In this document: in pieces, positions 25,127 through 32,446 of the stretch
Layout: every line of letters begins with the position of its first letter
How positions within the stretch are numbered: position 1 is the stretch's first letter
NCBI GenBank assembly: GCA_903842065.1
Contig: CAIMKZ010000020.1
Span: forward strand, 1 to 38,162
Direction of reading: 5' to 3'
Source: an uncultured Acidobacteriaceae bacterium
GTDB lineage: Bacteria; Acidobacteriota; Terriglobia; Terriglobales; Acidobacteriaceae
DNA length: 38,162 nucleotides
Notes under the pieces: generated by a model
Seen by the model: only the letters and a program-made list of their open reading frames with translations
The model's database searches: none
What the model was told of the DNA's origin: nothing
Translations under genes and position numbers: made by a program

Positions 25127-25867
25127 TCAGACTGCCGTGGCCAGCGTCTGCGCAAGCTCGGCCTGCGCCGCCAGAGCCGCCAGCGACTGGCTCAGCTCGA
25201 TCTCGGAGGGAATCATGTAGCCCTGTCCGCGCACCGTGCGCAGCAGACGTCCCGGAGGTGGATCCTTCAGCTTGCGTCTCAGATAATTGATGTACACATC
25301 CACGATGTTGGTCGTCTGTGCCGGCTCCATCTTCCACACCGAATCGAGCAGTTCGACACGTGTGACACACTGGCCCCGGTGGATCATCAGGTGCTCGAGC
25401 AGCGCGAACTCCTTGTTGGTCAGCTCGATCGTCACGCCGCCACGGCGGGCCACGTGTTCCAGCCGGTCCAGTTCGAGGTCCCCGGCCTTCAGATGCAGCC
25501 GCGCCTCGCGCTTGCGCCTGAGCAGTACCCGGCACCGCGCCCTGAGTTCGTGCAGGCTGAAGGGCTTCACCATCAGGTCGTCGGCGCCCAGATCGAGGCA
25601 TCGTACCCGAGCCTCCACCTCCTGGCGCGAGGTCAGGATCAGCACCGGAAGATCCCGGTCCAGGGCGCGCATCTCCTCGAGCGCGCGCTCTCCGTCCATG
25701 ACCGGAAGATTCAGGTCAAGGATCGTCAGGTCCGGAAGGTCGTCCCGGTAGGCCTCTACAGCGGCGGCTCCGTCGTGGGCCACCCGCACTCGATGTCCGT
25801 CCGATTCCAGGCCCCGGCTCAGGAACAGGCAAAGCGCTTTGTCGTCGTCGGCGATCAGAAGTCTCAT
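25127..25867 (-). CDS. OmpR/PhoB-family response regulator, orphan
   Basis: 246 residues. The receiver domain (1-115) has the acidic pair (DDD, 7-9), phospho-acceptor Asp51 (TILDLNLPVMDG), Thr79/Ser80 and Lys101 (VKPF), so it should be phosphorylatable. A winged-helix Trans_reg_C domain follows (about 128-222: LTNKEFALLEHLMIHRGQCVTRVELLDSVW, NIVDVYINYLRRKL, LRTVRGQGYMI). No histidine kinase is adjacent. The ATG at 25867 begins MRLLIADDD, the canonical receiver start; the frame is open to 25894. It heads the flagellar cluster, 36 bases before the sigma-54 activator gene, and probably controls it. Its combination with an activator lacking DNA binding is notable. Confidence 0.93.
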   Translation of the reverse strand: MRLLIADDDKALCLFLSRGLESDGHRVRVAHDGAAAVEAYRDDLPDLTILDLNLPVMDGERALEEMRALDRDLPVLILTSRQEVEARVRCLDLGADDLMVKPFSLHELRARCRVLLRRKREARLHLKAGDLELDRLEHVARRGGVTIELTNKEFALLEHLMIHRGQCVTRVELLDSVWKMEPAQTTNIVDVYINYLRRKLKDPPPGRLLRTVRGQGYMIPSEIELSQSLAALAAQAELAQTLATAV

Positions 25868-25927
25868 AGTCTGCTTTTCCCCGCGGCGGCACACTTGAAG
25901 CGCGAGCCGCCCAATGATCGTTGTCTG

Positions 25928-25945
25928 TTGCGTGTCAATCGCCAG
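25928..25945 (-). promoter_or_regulatory. Weak candidate sigma-54 (-24/-12) promoter before the flagellar regulators
   Basis: On the minus strand CTGGCGATTGACACGCAA has GG and GC separated by exactly 10 bases, the invariant geometry of sigma-54 promoters, with TGGC at the -24 side. The rest matches the consensus TGGCACG-N4-TTGC poorly. It lies about 60 bases before the regulator start. The geometry alone arises often by chance, so this is tentative. Confidence 0.2.
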
Positions 25946-26157
25946 TCATCAGAGCCTTGTCATTAACAGGCGCTCATGGACTGCAACTCAACCTTCCCTT
26001 AAGCGGCGGGTGGACTCAAGAGAACTTAAGTGGAAATTCAGATTGCGATGCTGGAATGGGAGGCGGGCCGGTCACCTTCCCGAAACGGCAATGAGCACTA
26101 CACAGACAGATATCTCCGCACAACGCGATTTCGTTTTCCCCTTGCGCCCTTTGCGGG

Positions 26158-26163
26158 TACAAT
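26158..26163 (+). promoter_or_regulatory. Candidate -10 element of murQ
   Basis: TACAAT at 26158-26163 matches the sigma-70 -10 consensus at five of six positions and lies 19 bases before the murQ ATG, with GGGGA as ribosome site in between. No convincing -35 hexamer is present at 17 bases spacing. The implied leader is short. Confidence 0.45.
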
Positions 26164-26182
26164 CAAAAACTGGGGACTGCGG

Positions 26183-27160
26183 ATGGGAACGAGTACTTCC
26201 ATGCCGGGAACGGCCGGCACGAGCAACACAGCCACCGGGCCTGATCCGGCAGCAGTTTTGCAGCAACTCGTCACGGAGAGCAAGAACGAAGCCTCTCTGG
26301 GCCTCGACACCAAGTCGGCCATCGACATCGCCCGTATCATCAACCACGAAGACTCGAAGATCTCAGCGGCAGTCAAGAAGGCCCTGCCCGAGATCGCTCA
26401 GGTTATCGATCAGGTTGCCCGCGCCCTCCGCGACGGTGGACGGCTCATCTACATCGGCGCAGGATCGAGCGGCCGGATCGCCGCCCTCGACTCAGCCGAG
26501 TGTCCGCCCTCCTACTCGACCCCCCACGGCATGGTGCAGTACATCATGGCCGGCGGACCCAAGGCTCTGGCCTCGGCCGTCGAAGTCAACGAGGACTCCG
26601 AAGAGCTTGGACAGAGGGACATAGCCCGTCGCCGCCCCACGCGCAAGGATGTAGTTGTCGGCGTCTCGGCCTCCGGACGCACTCCTTATGTAGTTGCCGC
26701 CGTGGCCTACGCGCGCGCCCGCGGCGCCAGGACCGCCGCCGTTACCTGCAACCACAACGCTCCCATCACCGCAGCGGCAGACATCTCGATCATCGTCGAT
26801 GTCGGCCCCGAGGTCATCTCCGGTTCCACGCGCATGAAGGCAGGAACCGCCCAGAAGATGGTCCTCAACATGATCACCACCGGCGCCATGACGCGTCTGG
26901 GTCTGGTCTACGACAACCTGATGGTCAACCTGCACATGCAGAACTCCAAGCTCGTTGAACGCGGCATCCGCATCCTGATGGAAGCCTGCAAGATCGACCG
27001 CGCCCGTGCCGTGGAGACCATCAAGAGCGCCGGACGCAGCGTCCCCATCGCCCTCGTCATGCTTAAGGCCCGCGTAGACAAGCCGGAAGCCGTCCGCCGC
27101 CTCGCAAAATCCGACGGCAATGTGCGGCTGGCCATTGAGGACAACGTCCTCGAACTCTAG
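26183..27160 (+). CDS. murQ: N-acetylmuramic acid 6-phosphate etherase MurQ
   Basis: Cleaves the lactyl ether of MurNAc-6-phosphate to give GlcNAc-6-phosphate and lactate, a cytoplasmic step of peptidoglycan recycling. 325 residues with a SIS domain. Key blocks are LIYIGAGSSGRIAALDSAECPPSY (Glu106, equivalent to the catalytic Glu83 of E. coli), VNEDSEELG (Glu137, equivalent to Glu114), DVVVGVSASGRTPYVVAA, and STRMKAGTAQKMVLNMITTGAM(T)RLG. The length is slightly above E. coli MurQ owing to an N-terminal Ser/Thr/Gly-rich stretch. The ATG at 26183 has GGGGA seven bases upstream; an open frame to 26030 exists but is unsupported. No PTS (MurP), AnmK or MurK gene is adjacent. Confidence 0.95.
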   Translation: MGTSTSMPGTAGTSNTATGPDPAAVLQQLVTESKNEASLGLDTKSAIDIARIINHEDSKISAAVKKALPEIAQVIDQVARALRDGGRLIYIGAGSSGRIAALDSAECPPSYSTPHGMVQYIMAGGPKALASAVEVNEDSEELGQRDIARRRPTRKDVVVGVSASGRTPYVVAAVAYARARGARTAAVTCNHNAPITAAADISIIVDVGPEVISGSTRMKAGTAQKMVLNMITTGAMTRLGLVYDNLMVNLHMQNSKLVERGIRILMEACKIDRARAVETIKSAGRSVPIALVMLKARVDKPEAVRRLAKSDGNVRLAIEDNVLEL

Positions 27161-27216
27161 CGCGGTGCATCAGTCGTGGCTCGCATCCGGTCCGGTTTAG
27201 TAGACTCAACCCCAGA

Positions 27217-29451
27217 ATGGCCTCGCTCTCTCGTACCCTTCCTTCGCTCGCCCTCCTCATCGGCCTTGCCGCCGCCGCCTCCGCTCAGAACACCCGCCTC
27301 TGGACCCAGTCCCGCTTCGAGGAGTTCGAAAAAGGCACGCCCCAGGCCGTCTCCATATCGAGTGACGGACGCCTCACAGCCGGACCCGGCCTCACCGATC
27401 TCGCCTCCACTCCCTCGACCTTGGTCTGGTCCGTCGCCGCCGATAAATCCGGCACTGCATACCTGGCCACCGGCTCGCCGGCTACAGTGCTTCGCGTGGG
27501 TGCCGACAACAAGCCTGTCGCCATCTTCAAGACCAAAGACGTAGCTGTGCAGGTTGTCCGCATCGCCCCCGATGGTGCGCTCTACGCGGCCACGCTGCCC
27601 GGCGGCAGGGTTTACAAGCTCAACCCCGCCGCCACCGACGCGCAGGACGAATCAAACGCCACTGTCGTCTTTGACATGGCGAAGCTTGACCCAGCCCCAG
27701 CAGCAGCCGAGAAGAGGCCTGACGCCAAACCCCACTACATCTGGGACATGATTTTCGACGCGCAGGGCCGCCTCTACATCGGCACCGGAGGACCCGCAGC
27801 TGTCTACCGGATCGACCCTGCAAAACCCACCGCAGCCCCTGAGACCTTTTTCTCTTCCGACGAAGCGCACATCCGCTCCCTCACATGGGACACGAAAGGC
27901 ATCCTTCTCGCCGGATCGGAAGGCACCGGCCTTGTCTATCGCATCTCCCCCGACGGAAAGGGCTACGTTCTCTTCGACTCGCCGCGCCGCGAGGTCACAT
28001 CGCTCGCCGTTGCGCTCGATGGCACAATCTACGCAGCCTGCGTCGGCGAAAAGGGCCGCATAGCTTTGCCCCAGCTTCCCGTGCAGAGTCCAGGCAACGC
28101 GTCCGTCAATGCCGTTCAGCCTCCATCCTTATCCGCTGCGAACACCAGCAGTTCCCTGCCCGACGGCTCTGAGATCTACGCGCTCAAAGACGATCAGGCC
28201 CCGCGCAAACTCTGGGCATCGAAAGACGATATCGTCTACGCACTCCTCGCCCGGACCAATGACCTCCTCGCCCTCACCGGCAACCGCGGCCGCATCCTCT
28301 CGATAGCCGCCAACGGCAGCTACGCCGACATCGGCCACCTCGCCGCGCAGCAGGGTCTTGGCTTTGCTCTCTCAAGCTCCTCGGTCCTCATCGGCACCGG
28401 CAACACCGGCAAACTAGTCCGCCTCGCCCCCGCCACGCACAGCGAGTATCTGAGTGACATCCTCGACGCCAAGGCCTTCGCCCGCTTCGGCCGCGTCGAG
28501 TTCGATCCCGCCTCTTCTGGCTTCGAGATCTTCACCCGCACCGGCAACATAGAACAGCCCGCTCGCGGCTGGGCAGACTGGCAGCCCCTCAAAGACGGCG
28601 TCGTCGCCTCGCCCGCAGGCCGTTTCTTACAGTGGAAGGCAGTGCTGGAAGCGAAAGGCTCGCTCGCCGCCGTCGGCGTCAATTTTCTGCCCGTCAACAC
28701 CGCGCCCGTTGTCGACGACATCCTTGCGGTCTCCGGAGCACGCTGGAGTTCGCAGGCCGTCGCAGCAGGTTCGGCGACCGTCAACATCTCCTTCGCAGCC
28801 CCTGTACAGACGGCAACGACCACCGACCCCTCCGCCGTCACTCCACTGCAAGCCGCCAAGGACCGCGCTTCCGTCACTGCGCGCTGGGCCACACACGACG
28901 ACGACGGCGACGAGCTAACCTACGCGCTCTATCTGCGCGGCGACGGTGAATCCGCATGGCGCCTCGTCAAAGACAAGATCTCCGACAAGGCCCTGAGCTT
29001 TGATGCAACGCGCATCCCCGACGGCGGCTATCAGGTCAGAGTCATCGCCTCGGATGCTCCCGCGCACAACCCCGGCGACGAACTCAGCGCCGAGAAGATC
29101 AGCCCCCGCTTCGTCGTCGACACCACGCCCCCGGTTCTAGCCAACGTCAAAGCCAGCGGGAGCGCCGTTCAGTGCGCCGCCGGCGTCTGCACTCAATCTC
29201 TCGCCATCTCCTTCGACGCCGACGACGCCACCTCGCCTATCGCCCGCGCCGAGTACTCGATCGACGCAGGCCCCTGGCAGTTCCTTGCCCCCGTCGGCAA
29301 GCTCTCTGATTCCCGCCACGAGCACTACGAGCTCCATGTGCCTGCCGCCGAATCTGCCAACCGCGCCTCAGAGCACCTCATTACTGTTCGCGCCGCGGAC
29401 CGCTATGACAACGTGGGCGTGGCGAGAGCCATCGTGCCCGCTGGGAAGTAA
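27217..29451 (+). CDS. Secreted beta-propeller protein with C-terminal beta-sandwich domains
   Basis: 744 residues with a signal peptide (about 1-23, LALLIGLAAAASAQ). Residues about 60-430 contain repeated four-stranded propeller blades of the NHL/SMP-30 sort, with recurring (A/F)D..G.LY.(A/G)T..G.(V/R)Y(R/K) units such as IAPDGALYAATLPGGRVYKL, FDAQGRLYIGTGGPAAVYRI and TKGILLAGSEGTGLVYRI. The C-terminal third looks like fibronectin- or cadherin-type domains (WATHDDDGDELTYALYLRGDG; PDGGYQVRVIASDAPAHNP; VDTTPPVLANVKASGS). A role in polymer binding or as a periplasmic scaffold is possible but not shown. It ends three bases before a LolC/E-type permease gene, so translational coupling is likely. 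No clear ribosome site before the ATG. Confidence 0.85.
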   Translation: MASLSRTLPSLALLIGLAAAASAQNTRLWTQSRFEEFEKGTPQAVSISSDGRLTAGPGLTDLASTPSTLVWSVAADKSGTAYLATGSPATVLRVGADNKPVAIFKTKDVAVQVVRIAPDGALYAATLPGGRVYKLNPAATDAQDESNATVVFDMAKLDPAPAAAEKRPDAKPHYIWDMIFDAQGRLYIGTGGPAAVYRIDPAKPTAAPETFFSSDEAHIRSLTWDTKGILLAGSEGTGLVYRISPDGKGYVLFDSPRREVTSLAVALDGTIYAACVGEKGRIALPQLPVQSPGNASVNAVQPPSLSAANTSSSLPDGSEIYALKDDQAPRKLWASKDDIVYALLARTNDLLALTGNRGRILSIAANGSYADIGHLAAQQGLGFALSSSSVLIGTGNTGKLVRLAPATHSEYLSDILDAKAFARFGRVEFDPASSGFEIFTRTGNIEQPARGWADWQPLKDGVVASPAGRFLQWKAVLEAKGSLAAVGVNFLPVNTAPVVDDILAVSGARWSSQAVAAGSATVNISFAAPVQTATTTDPSAVTPLQAAKDRASVTARWATHDDDGDELTYALYLRGDGESAWRLVKDKISDKALSFDATRIPDGGYQVRVIASDAPAHNPGDELSAEKISPRFVVDTTPPVLANVKASGSAVQCAAGVCTQSLAISFDADDATSPIARAEYSIDAGPWQFLAPVGKLSDSRHEHYELHVPAAESANRASEHLITVRAADRYDNVGVARAIVPAGK

Positions 29452-29454
29452 GCC

Positions 29455-30729
29455 ATGCGCTTCGAACTCTTCATCGCCGCCCGCTACCTCAAGGCCAAGC
29501 GCCGCCAGGCCGTCGTGGGCGTCGTTACGGCTATCTCTGTTGCCGGAGTTGCCGCCGGAGTCGCAGCGCTCATCATCGCTCTCGCTATCACCACCGGTAT
29601 GCGCCGCGACCTTCAGGACAAGCTCCTCGGTTCCACCTCCGCTGTCGATCTCATGCGCGTCGAGTCGGACGGCATCCAGGACTGGCGATCTCTGCTCGAA
29701 AAGCTTCGCGCGCAGCCGCACGTTGCAGCCGTCGCGCCGGGTCTCTTCGGTCAGGTTCTCGTCTCCCGTGGCCCCCGCGCGGGCTTTGCGTTAGTAAAAG
29801 GAGTCGTGCCCGCCGACGAGCGTCGCGTATCCCGCCTCCTCGACACCATCACCTCCGGCTCGGCCAGCGATCTCAATCCCGAAGCGCAGAACCAGATATC
29901 CGAGCCAGTCTCCGGCGAAACCGCAATCAACCGCCCCGAGCCTCCCATCGTCCTCGGCAGCGATCTGGCCGAGCAGATCGGGGCGCAGGTATCTGACAGT
30001 GTCCTCGTCACCAGCCCCCAGGGTGAACTCACTCCACTCGGCCTCGCGCCCAGGTACCAGCGCTTCCGCGTCGCCGGAATCTTCCACTCCGGCTTCTACC
30101 AGTACGACTCCGCCATGGGCTTTATGCGCCTGGCCGACACGCAGCGGCTGTTCAGCGAGCCCGACCTCATCACCGTGGTCAGCTTCCGCATCGACGACCT
30201 CTATAACGCGCCTGAGATTGGGCGCGAGATCGAGCAGGCAGCGGGCCAGGGCTACATGACCACGAACTGGATCGAGCAGAACCGCGAACTCTTCCGCGCA
30301 TTGAAGCTCGAACAGATCGTAACCTTCATCGTGATCGCGTTGATCGTCATCGTGGCCGCGCTCAACATCCTCATCGCCCTCACCATGATGGTCATGGAGA
30401 AGACCCGCGACATCGCCGTGCTGATGAGCTTCGGCGTCGACCCGGCGCAGGTCCGCCGCATCTTCATGCTTCAGGGGCTTCTGATCAGCGTGATTGGAAC
30501 CGCAATTGGCCTCGTGCTCGGCTACGCGGCCGCGTGGGCAGGCGGCCACTACCACTTCATCCACCTCTCGGCTGAGGTCTACTCCATCGACACCCTGCCT
30601 TTCGCGCCGCGCGCACTGGACGGTGTGATTGTATCAGTGGTTTCGGTCGGCATCTCTCTGCTGGCGACGCTGTATCCTTCGACCTCAGCCTCAAGAATTC
30701 TGCCAGCCGAGGCGCTGAGATACGAGTAG
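29455..30729 (+). CDS. LolC/LolE-family ABC transporter permease
   Basis: 424 residues with the MacB/LolCE topology: an N-terminal membrane helix (about 21-46, VVGVVTAISVAGVAAGVAALIIALAI) after the typical FIAARYLKAKRR start, a large periplasmic domain (about 47-275), and three C-terminal helices (about 280-305, 330-355 and 380-405), with the cytoplasmic MEKTRDIAVLMSFGVDPAQVRRIFMLQG coupling segment between the first two. LolCDE-type systems extract lipoproteins from the inner membrane. The ATPase LolD is not adjacent. It begins three bases after the propeller gene, which suggests a joint function at the envelope. Confidence 0.92.
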   Translation: MRFELFIAARYLKAKRRQAVVGVVTAISVAGVAAGVAALIIALAITTGMRRDLQDKLLGSTSAVDLMRVESDGIQDWRSLLEKLRAQPHVAAVAPGLFGQVLVSRGPRAGFALVKGVVPADERRVSRLLDTITSGSASDLNPEAQNQISEPVSGETAINRPEPPIVLGSDLAEQIGAQVSDSVLVTSPQGELTPLGLAPRYQRFRVAGIFHSGFYQYDSAMGFMRLADTQRLFSEPDLITVVSFRIDDLYNAPEIGREIEQAAGQGYMTTNWIEQNRELFRALKLEQIVTFIVIALIVIVAALNILIALTMMVMEKTRDIAVLMSFGVDPAQVRRIFMLQGLLISVIGTAIGLVLGYAAAWAGGHYHFIHLSAEVYSIDTLPFAPRALDGVIVSVVSVGISLLATLYPSTSASRILPAEALRYE

Positions 30730-30791
30730 CGCCACTGCATAACTCGCTTTATTAGTTTGAAAACAAACAAGATGTTGCTTTACTCTTGCAA

Positions 30792-30812
30792 TGTGACACA
30801 TTTTGTGACACA
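30792..30812 (+). promoter_or_regulatory. Twin palindromic operator of the toxin-antitoxin operon
   Basis: TGTGACACA occurs at 30792-30800 and 30804-30812. Each is a perfect palindrome around a central A, and they form a 12-base tandem repeat with TTT between, ending eight bases before the antitoxin ATG. Antitoxins of Phd/VapB type usually repress their own operon through such paired sites. No Shine-Dalgarno is visible in the remaining space. Confidence 0.75.
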
Positions 30813-30820
30813 TTTATATC

Positions 30821-31063
30821 ATGCCAAGCGTGAATCTCAGAGAACTGCGCAACACCCCCCAGCTTCTAGCCTGGCTTGAGGCCGGCGAGGTTGTCGAGCT
30901 GCGCAAGCGCGACCGCATCGTCGCCCGCATCGTGCCCGAATCGCCCCGCATTGAGCCTGTGGTCTGGCCCGACTTCAAAGCCCGCGCCAAAGCGAACTTT
31001 GGAGACCGTATCCTGCCCGGAGCCGATCTGCTGATCGAGGAAAGAGAGCGTAGCCGCTATTGA
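30821..31063 (+). CDS. Antitoxin, Phd/YefM (VapB-like) type
   Basis: 80 residues. The N-terminal half resembles Phd/YefM antitoxins: MPSVNLRELRNTPQLLAWLEAGEVVELRKRDRIVARIVP follows the usual order of a short strand, a helix and a strand ending in the RIVARIVP block. The charged C-terminal tail (FKARAKANFGDRILPGADLLIEERERSRY) would wrap and inhibit the toxin. It overlaps the toxin gene by four bases. Regulation by the twin TGTGACACA operator just upstream is inferred. The base composition just upstream (30755-30820) is AT-richer than the surroundings, which may indicate acquisition. Confidence 0.85.
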   Translation: MPSVNLRELRNTPQLLAWLEAGEVVELRKRDRIVARIVPESPRIEPVVWPDFKARAKANFGDRILPGADLLIEERERSRY

Positions 31064-31488
31064 CCATCTACGCTGACAGTAGCTTCTTCGTCTCACTGCA
31101 CATCATCGACCGGCATTCCACGGAAGTGTGGAGGCGCATGTCGGAGAGACCTGTTTTATTGCTTACGCCACTTCACCGCGCTGAGTTTGCCAGCGCTGCT
31201 TTTTTGCATGTGTTTTGGAAGAAGGCGACGGCCTTAGAGGCGGAAAAAGCGATCGCTGCGTTCGACCAAGATATCGCCGCCGGATTGTTCGAAATTTCAG
31301 ACCTTTCAAAGCATACATTTGAACGCTGCATCGACCTGGCCCGCCGCTTCGGCCCAACGCTTGGCGTGCGCACCCTCGACTCGCTCCACGTCGCCACTGC
31401 CCTCGAACTCCGCGCAGAAAAGTTCTGGACCTTCGACGACCGGCAGGCCCGTCTCGCCGAAGCCGTCGGCCTCGACACCTCAACCTGA
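31060..31488 (+). CDS. PIN-domain ribonuclease toxin, VapC family
   Basis: 142 residues forming one PIN domain with the expected acidic residues: Asp6 (IYADSSFFVSL), Glu42 (LHRAEFASA), Asp107 (RTLDSLHVATALEL) and Asp126/Asp127 (TFDDRQ). VapC toxins are Mg-dependent RNases that cut tRNA or rRNA and slow growth; the target here is not predictable. The start codon is the TTG at 31060, which overlaps the antitoxin stop in TTGA, so translation is coupled. The module sits alone between the Lol-type permease and an exported DUF336 protein. Confidence 0.92.
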   Translation: MTIYADSSFFVSLHIIDRHSTEVWRRMSERPVLLLTPLHRAEFASAAFLHVFWKKATALEAEKAIAAFDQDIAAGLFEISDLSKHTFERCIDLARRFGPTLGVRTLDSLHVATALELRAEKFWTFDDRQARLAEAVGLDTST

Positions 31489-31568
31489 ACCTACCCGTTT
31501 TGCCCCCCATACCCCGCTGAATTACATTGGGAACGTCTATCCATACATCTCATCCGAGGTTCGTACTC

Positions 31569-32177
31569 ATGCCCAACTTCAAGGCCGCCCTAGCCGTTCT
31601 TAGCCTTGCCCTCTTTGCCGCCTGCGCATCCGCCCAGGGCGGTCCGCCTGCAACCTATCAGCCAGGACCCATGCCTGGCGACTCGCCCATGCCCGTCATC
31701 GACTTCCAGCTACACGTCTCAGCTGCTCCCACAGCGGCCAGCGCCCACGCCGAGGAGAAGCCCGTTCCCCCGCCACCGATTCCTATGGCTCTGGCGCTTG
31801 AAGCCGCGCAGGCAGCCATCGACACCTGCACAGCCGATGGCTTTCACGTCGGCGTCGCCGTCATCGACCAGAACGGCAACCTGATCGTCGGCATGAACGC
31901 AGACGGAGCCGCAGCCAGCCGCGCCTACACGGCTGTTCGCAAGGCCATTACCGCAGCTACTTTCAAGGATAAGAATTCAGCTCTGAAGGATAAGTTCCTT
32001 GCCGACCCGGCCATGCGCGCCAAGATCACCCCTGCCATGAGCGTATTTCCCGGCGCGGTGCCGATCATGGTTGGCGACAAGGTACTCGGAGCAATCGGCG
32101 CAAGCGGCGGCACAGGCTTTGAAGAAGAGAAATGCGCCAGCGCCGGCGTCGCAAAGATCCAGCCTAAGTTGAAGTAG
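31569..32177 (+). CDS. Exported GlcG/HbpS-like (DUF336) heme-binding-fold protein
   Basis: 202 residues: signal peptide about 1-23 (MPNFKAALAVLSLALFAACASAQ), a proline-rich linker (EEKPVPPPPIP), and a DUF336 domain from about 72 to the end (ALALEAAQAAIDTCTADGFHVGVAVIDQNGNLIVGMNADGA, then VPIMVGDKVLGAIGASGGTG). This fold occurs in GlcG of glycolate loci and in heme-binding HbpS; the ligand of this copy is unknown. The AACASA in the signal region leaves open a lipoprotein form, but the lipobox is poor. The ATG at 31569 is preferred over the TTG at 31527 because it begins the signal peptide. Confidence 0.85.
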   Translation: MPNFKAALAVLSLALFAACASAQGGPPATYQPGPMPGDSPMPVIDFQLHVSAAPTAASAHAEEKPVPPPPIPMALALEAAQAAIDTCTADGFHVGVAVIDQNGNLIVGMNADGAAASRAYTAVRKAITAATFKDKNSALKDKFLADPAMRAKITPAMSVFPGAVPIMVGDKVLGAIGASGGTGFEEEKCASAGVAKIQPKLK

Positions 32178-32197
32178 CCTTCAACTTTGCCGCTCTC

Positions 32198-32392
32198 CTA
32201 CTGCGGCGAGATGATCCCGCCAACGGCGTGACGCCGAGGCAGCACGATGCCCCGGTGATCGATCTCCGGCTTCACCCTGGCTGACTCAACAAGCGCGGCG
32301 CGCTCCACCAGCGCGCCGCCGCACGCCGGACACCAGTCGCCCTTCGTCTCCTCAGCCGCTACCGCGTGGCACGAGCTGCAAACTCTCTCCAT
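32198..32392 (-). CDS. Small zinc-ribbon protein
   Basis: 64 residues. Two CxxC pairs, Cys5/Cys8 (VCSSC) and Cys21/Cys24 (WCPACGG), are spaced as in a zinc ribbon. The rest (about 28-64) has no recognised domain. The ATG at 32392 has a TAGG-type ribosome site about 10 bases upstream. It lies convergent to the DUF336 gene (20-base gap) and divergent from the HAD phosphatase gene. Function unknown; small zinc ribbons often mediate protein or nucleic-acid contacts. Confidence 0.65.
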   Translation of the reverse strand: MERVCSSCHAVAAEETKGDWCPACGGALVERAALVESARVKPEIDHRGIVLPRRHAVGGIISPQ

Positions 32393-32411
32393 ATCAAAAG
32401 CCTACTCCATC

Positions 32412-32435
32412 AGTCCCTTAGTCCCTCAGTCCCTT
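32412..32435 (+). repeat. Three 8-base AGTCCCTY repeats before the HAD gene
   Basis: AGTCCCTT (32412-32419), AGTCCCTC (32420-32427) and AGTCCCTT (32428-32435) lie head to tail, 11 bases before the HAD start codon, in the divergent zinc-ribbon/HAD promoter region. This is a second short tandem repeat type in the window, different from the AGCTNNN heptamers. Confidence 0.7.
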
Positions 32436-32440
32436 AAACT
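32435..32440 (+). promoter_or_regulatory. Candidate -10 element of the HAD gene (possibly leaderless)
   Basis: TAAACT at 32435-32440 matches TATAAT at four of six positions and ends six bases before the ATG at 32447, so a start site at the usual distance would make the mRNA leaderless. No ribosome site is present between them. No -35 hexamer is recognisable because that position is filled by the AGTCCCTY repeats. Confidence 0.3.
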
Positions 32441-32446
32441 AGTTCC

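Larger units (their letters stand above)
25868..26182. other. Divergent regulatory region between the flagellar regulators and murQ
   Basis: A 315-base region without a credible gene. It must hold the promoter of the flagellar cluster (leftward) and of murQ (rightward). Visible elements are a possible -24/-12 element at 25930-25943 on the minus strand, two CTTAAG sites 27 bases apart (25998-26003 and 26025-26030), and a good -10 hexamer before murQ at 26158-26163. The long open frame that starts at 26030 is an upstream extension of murQ without support. Confidence 0.6.
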
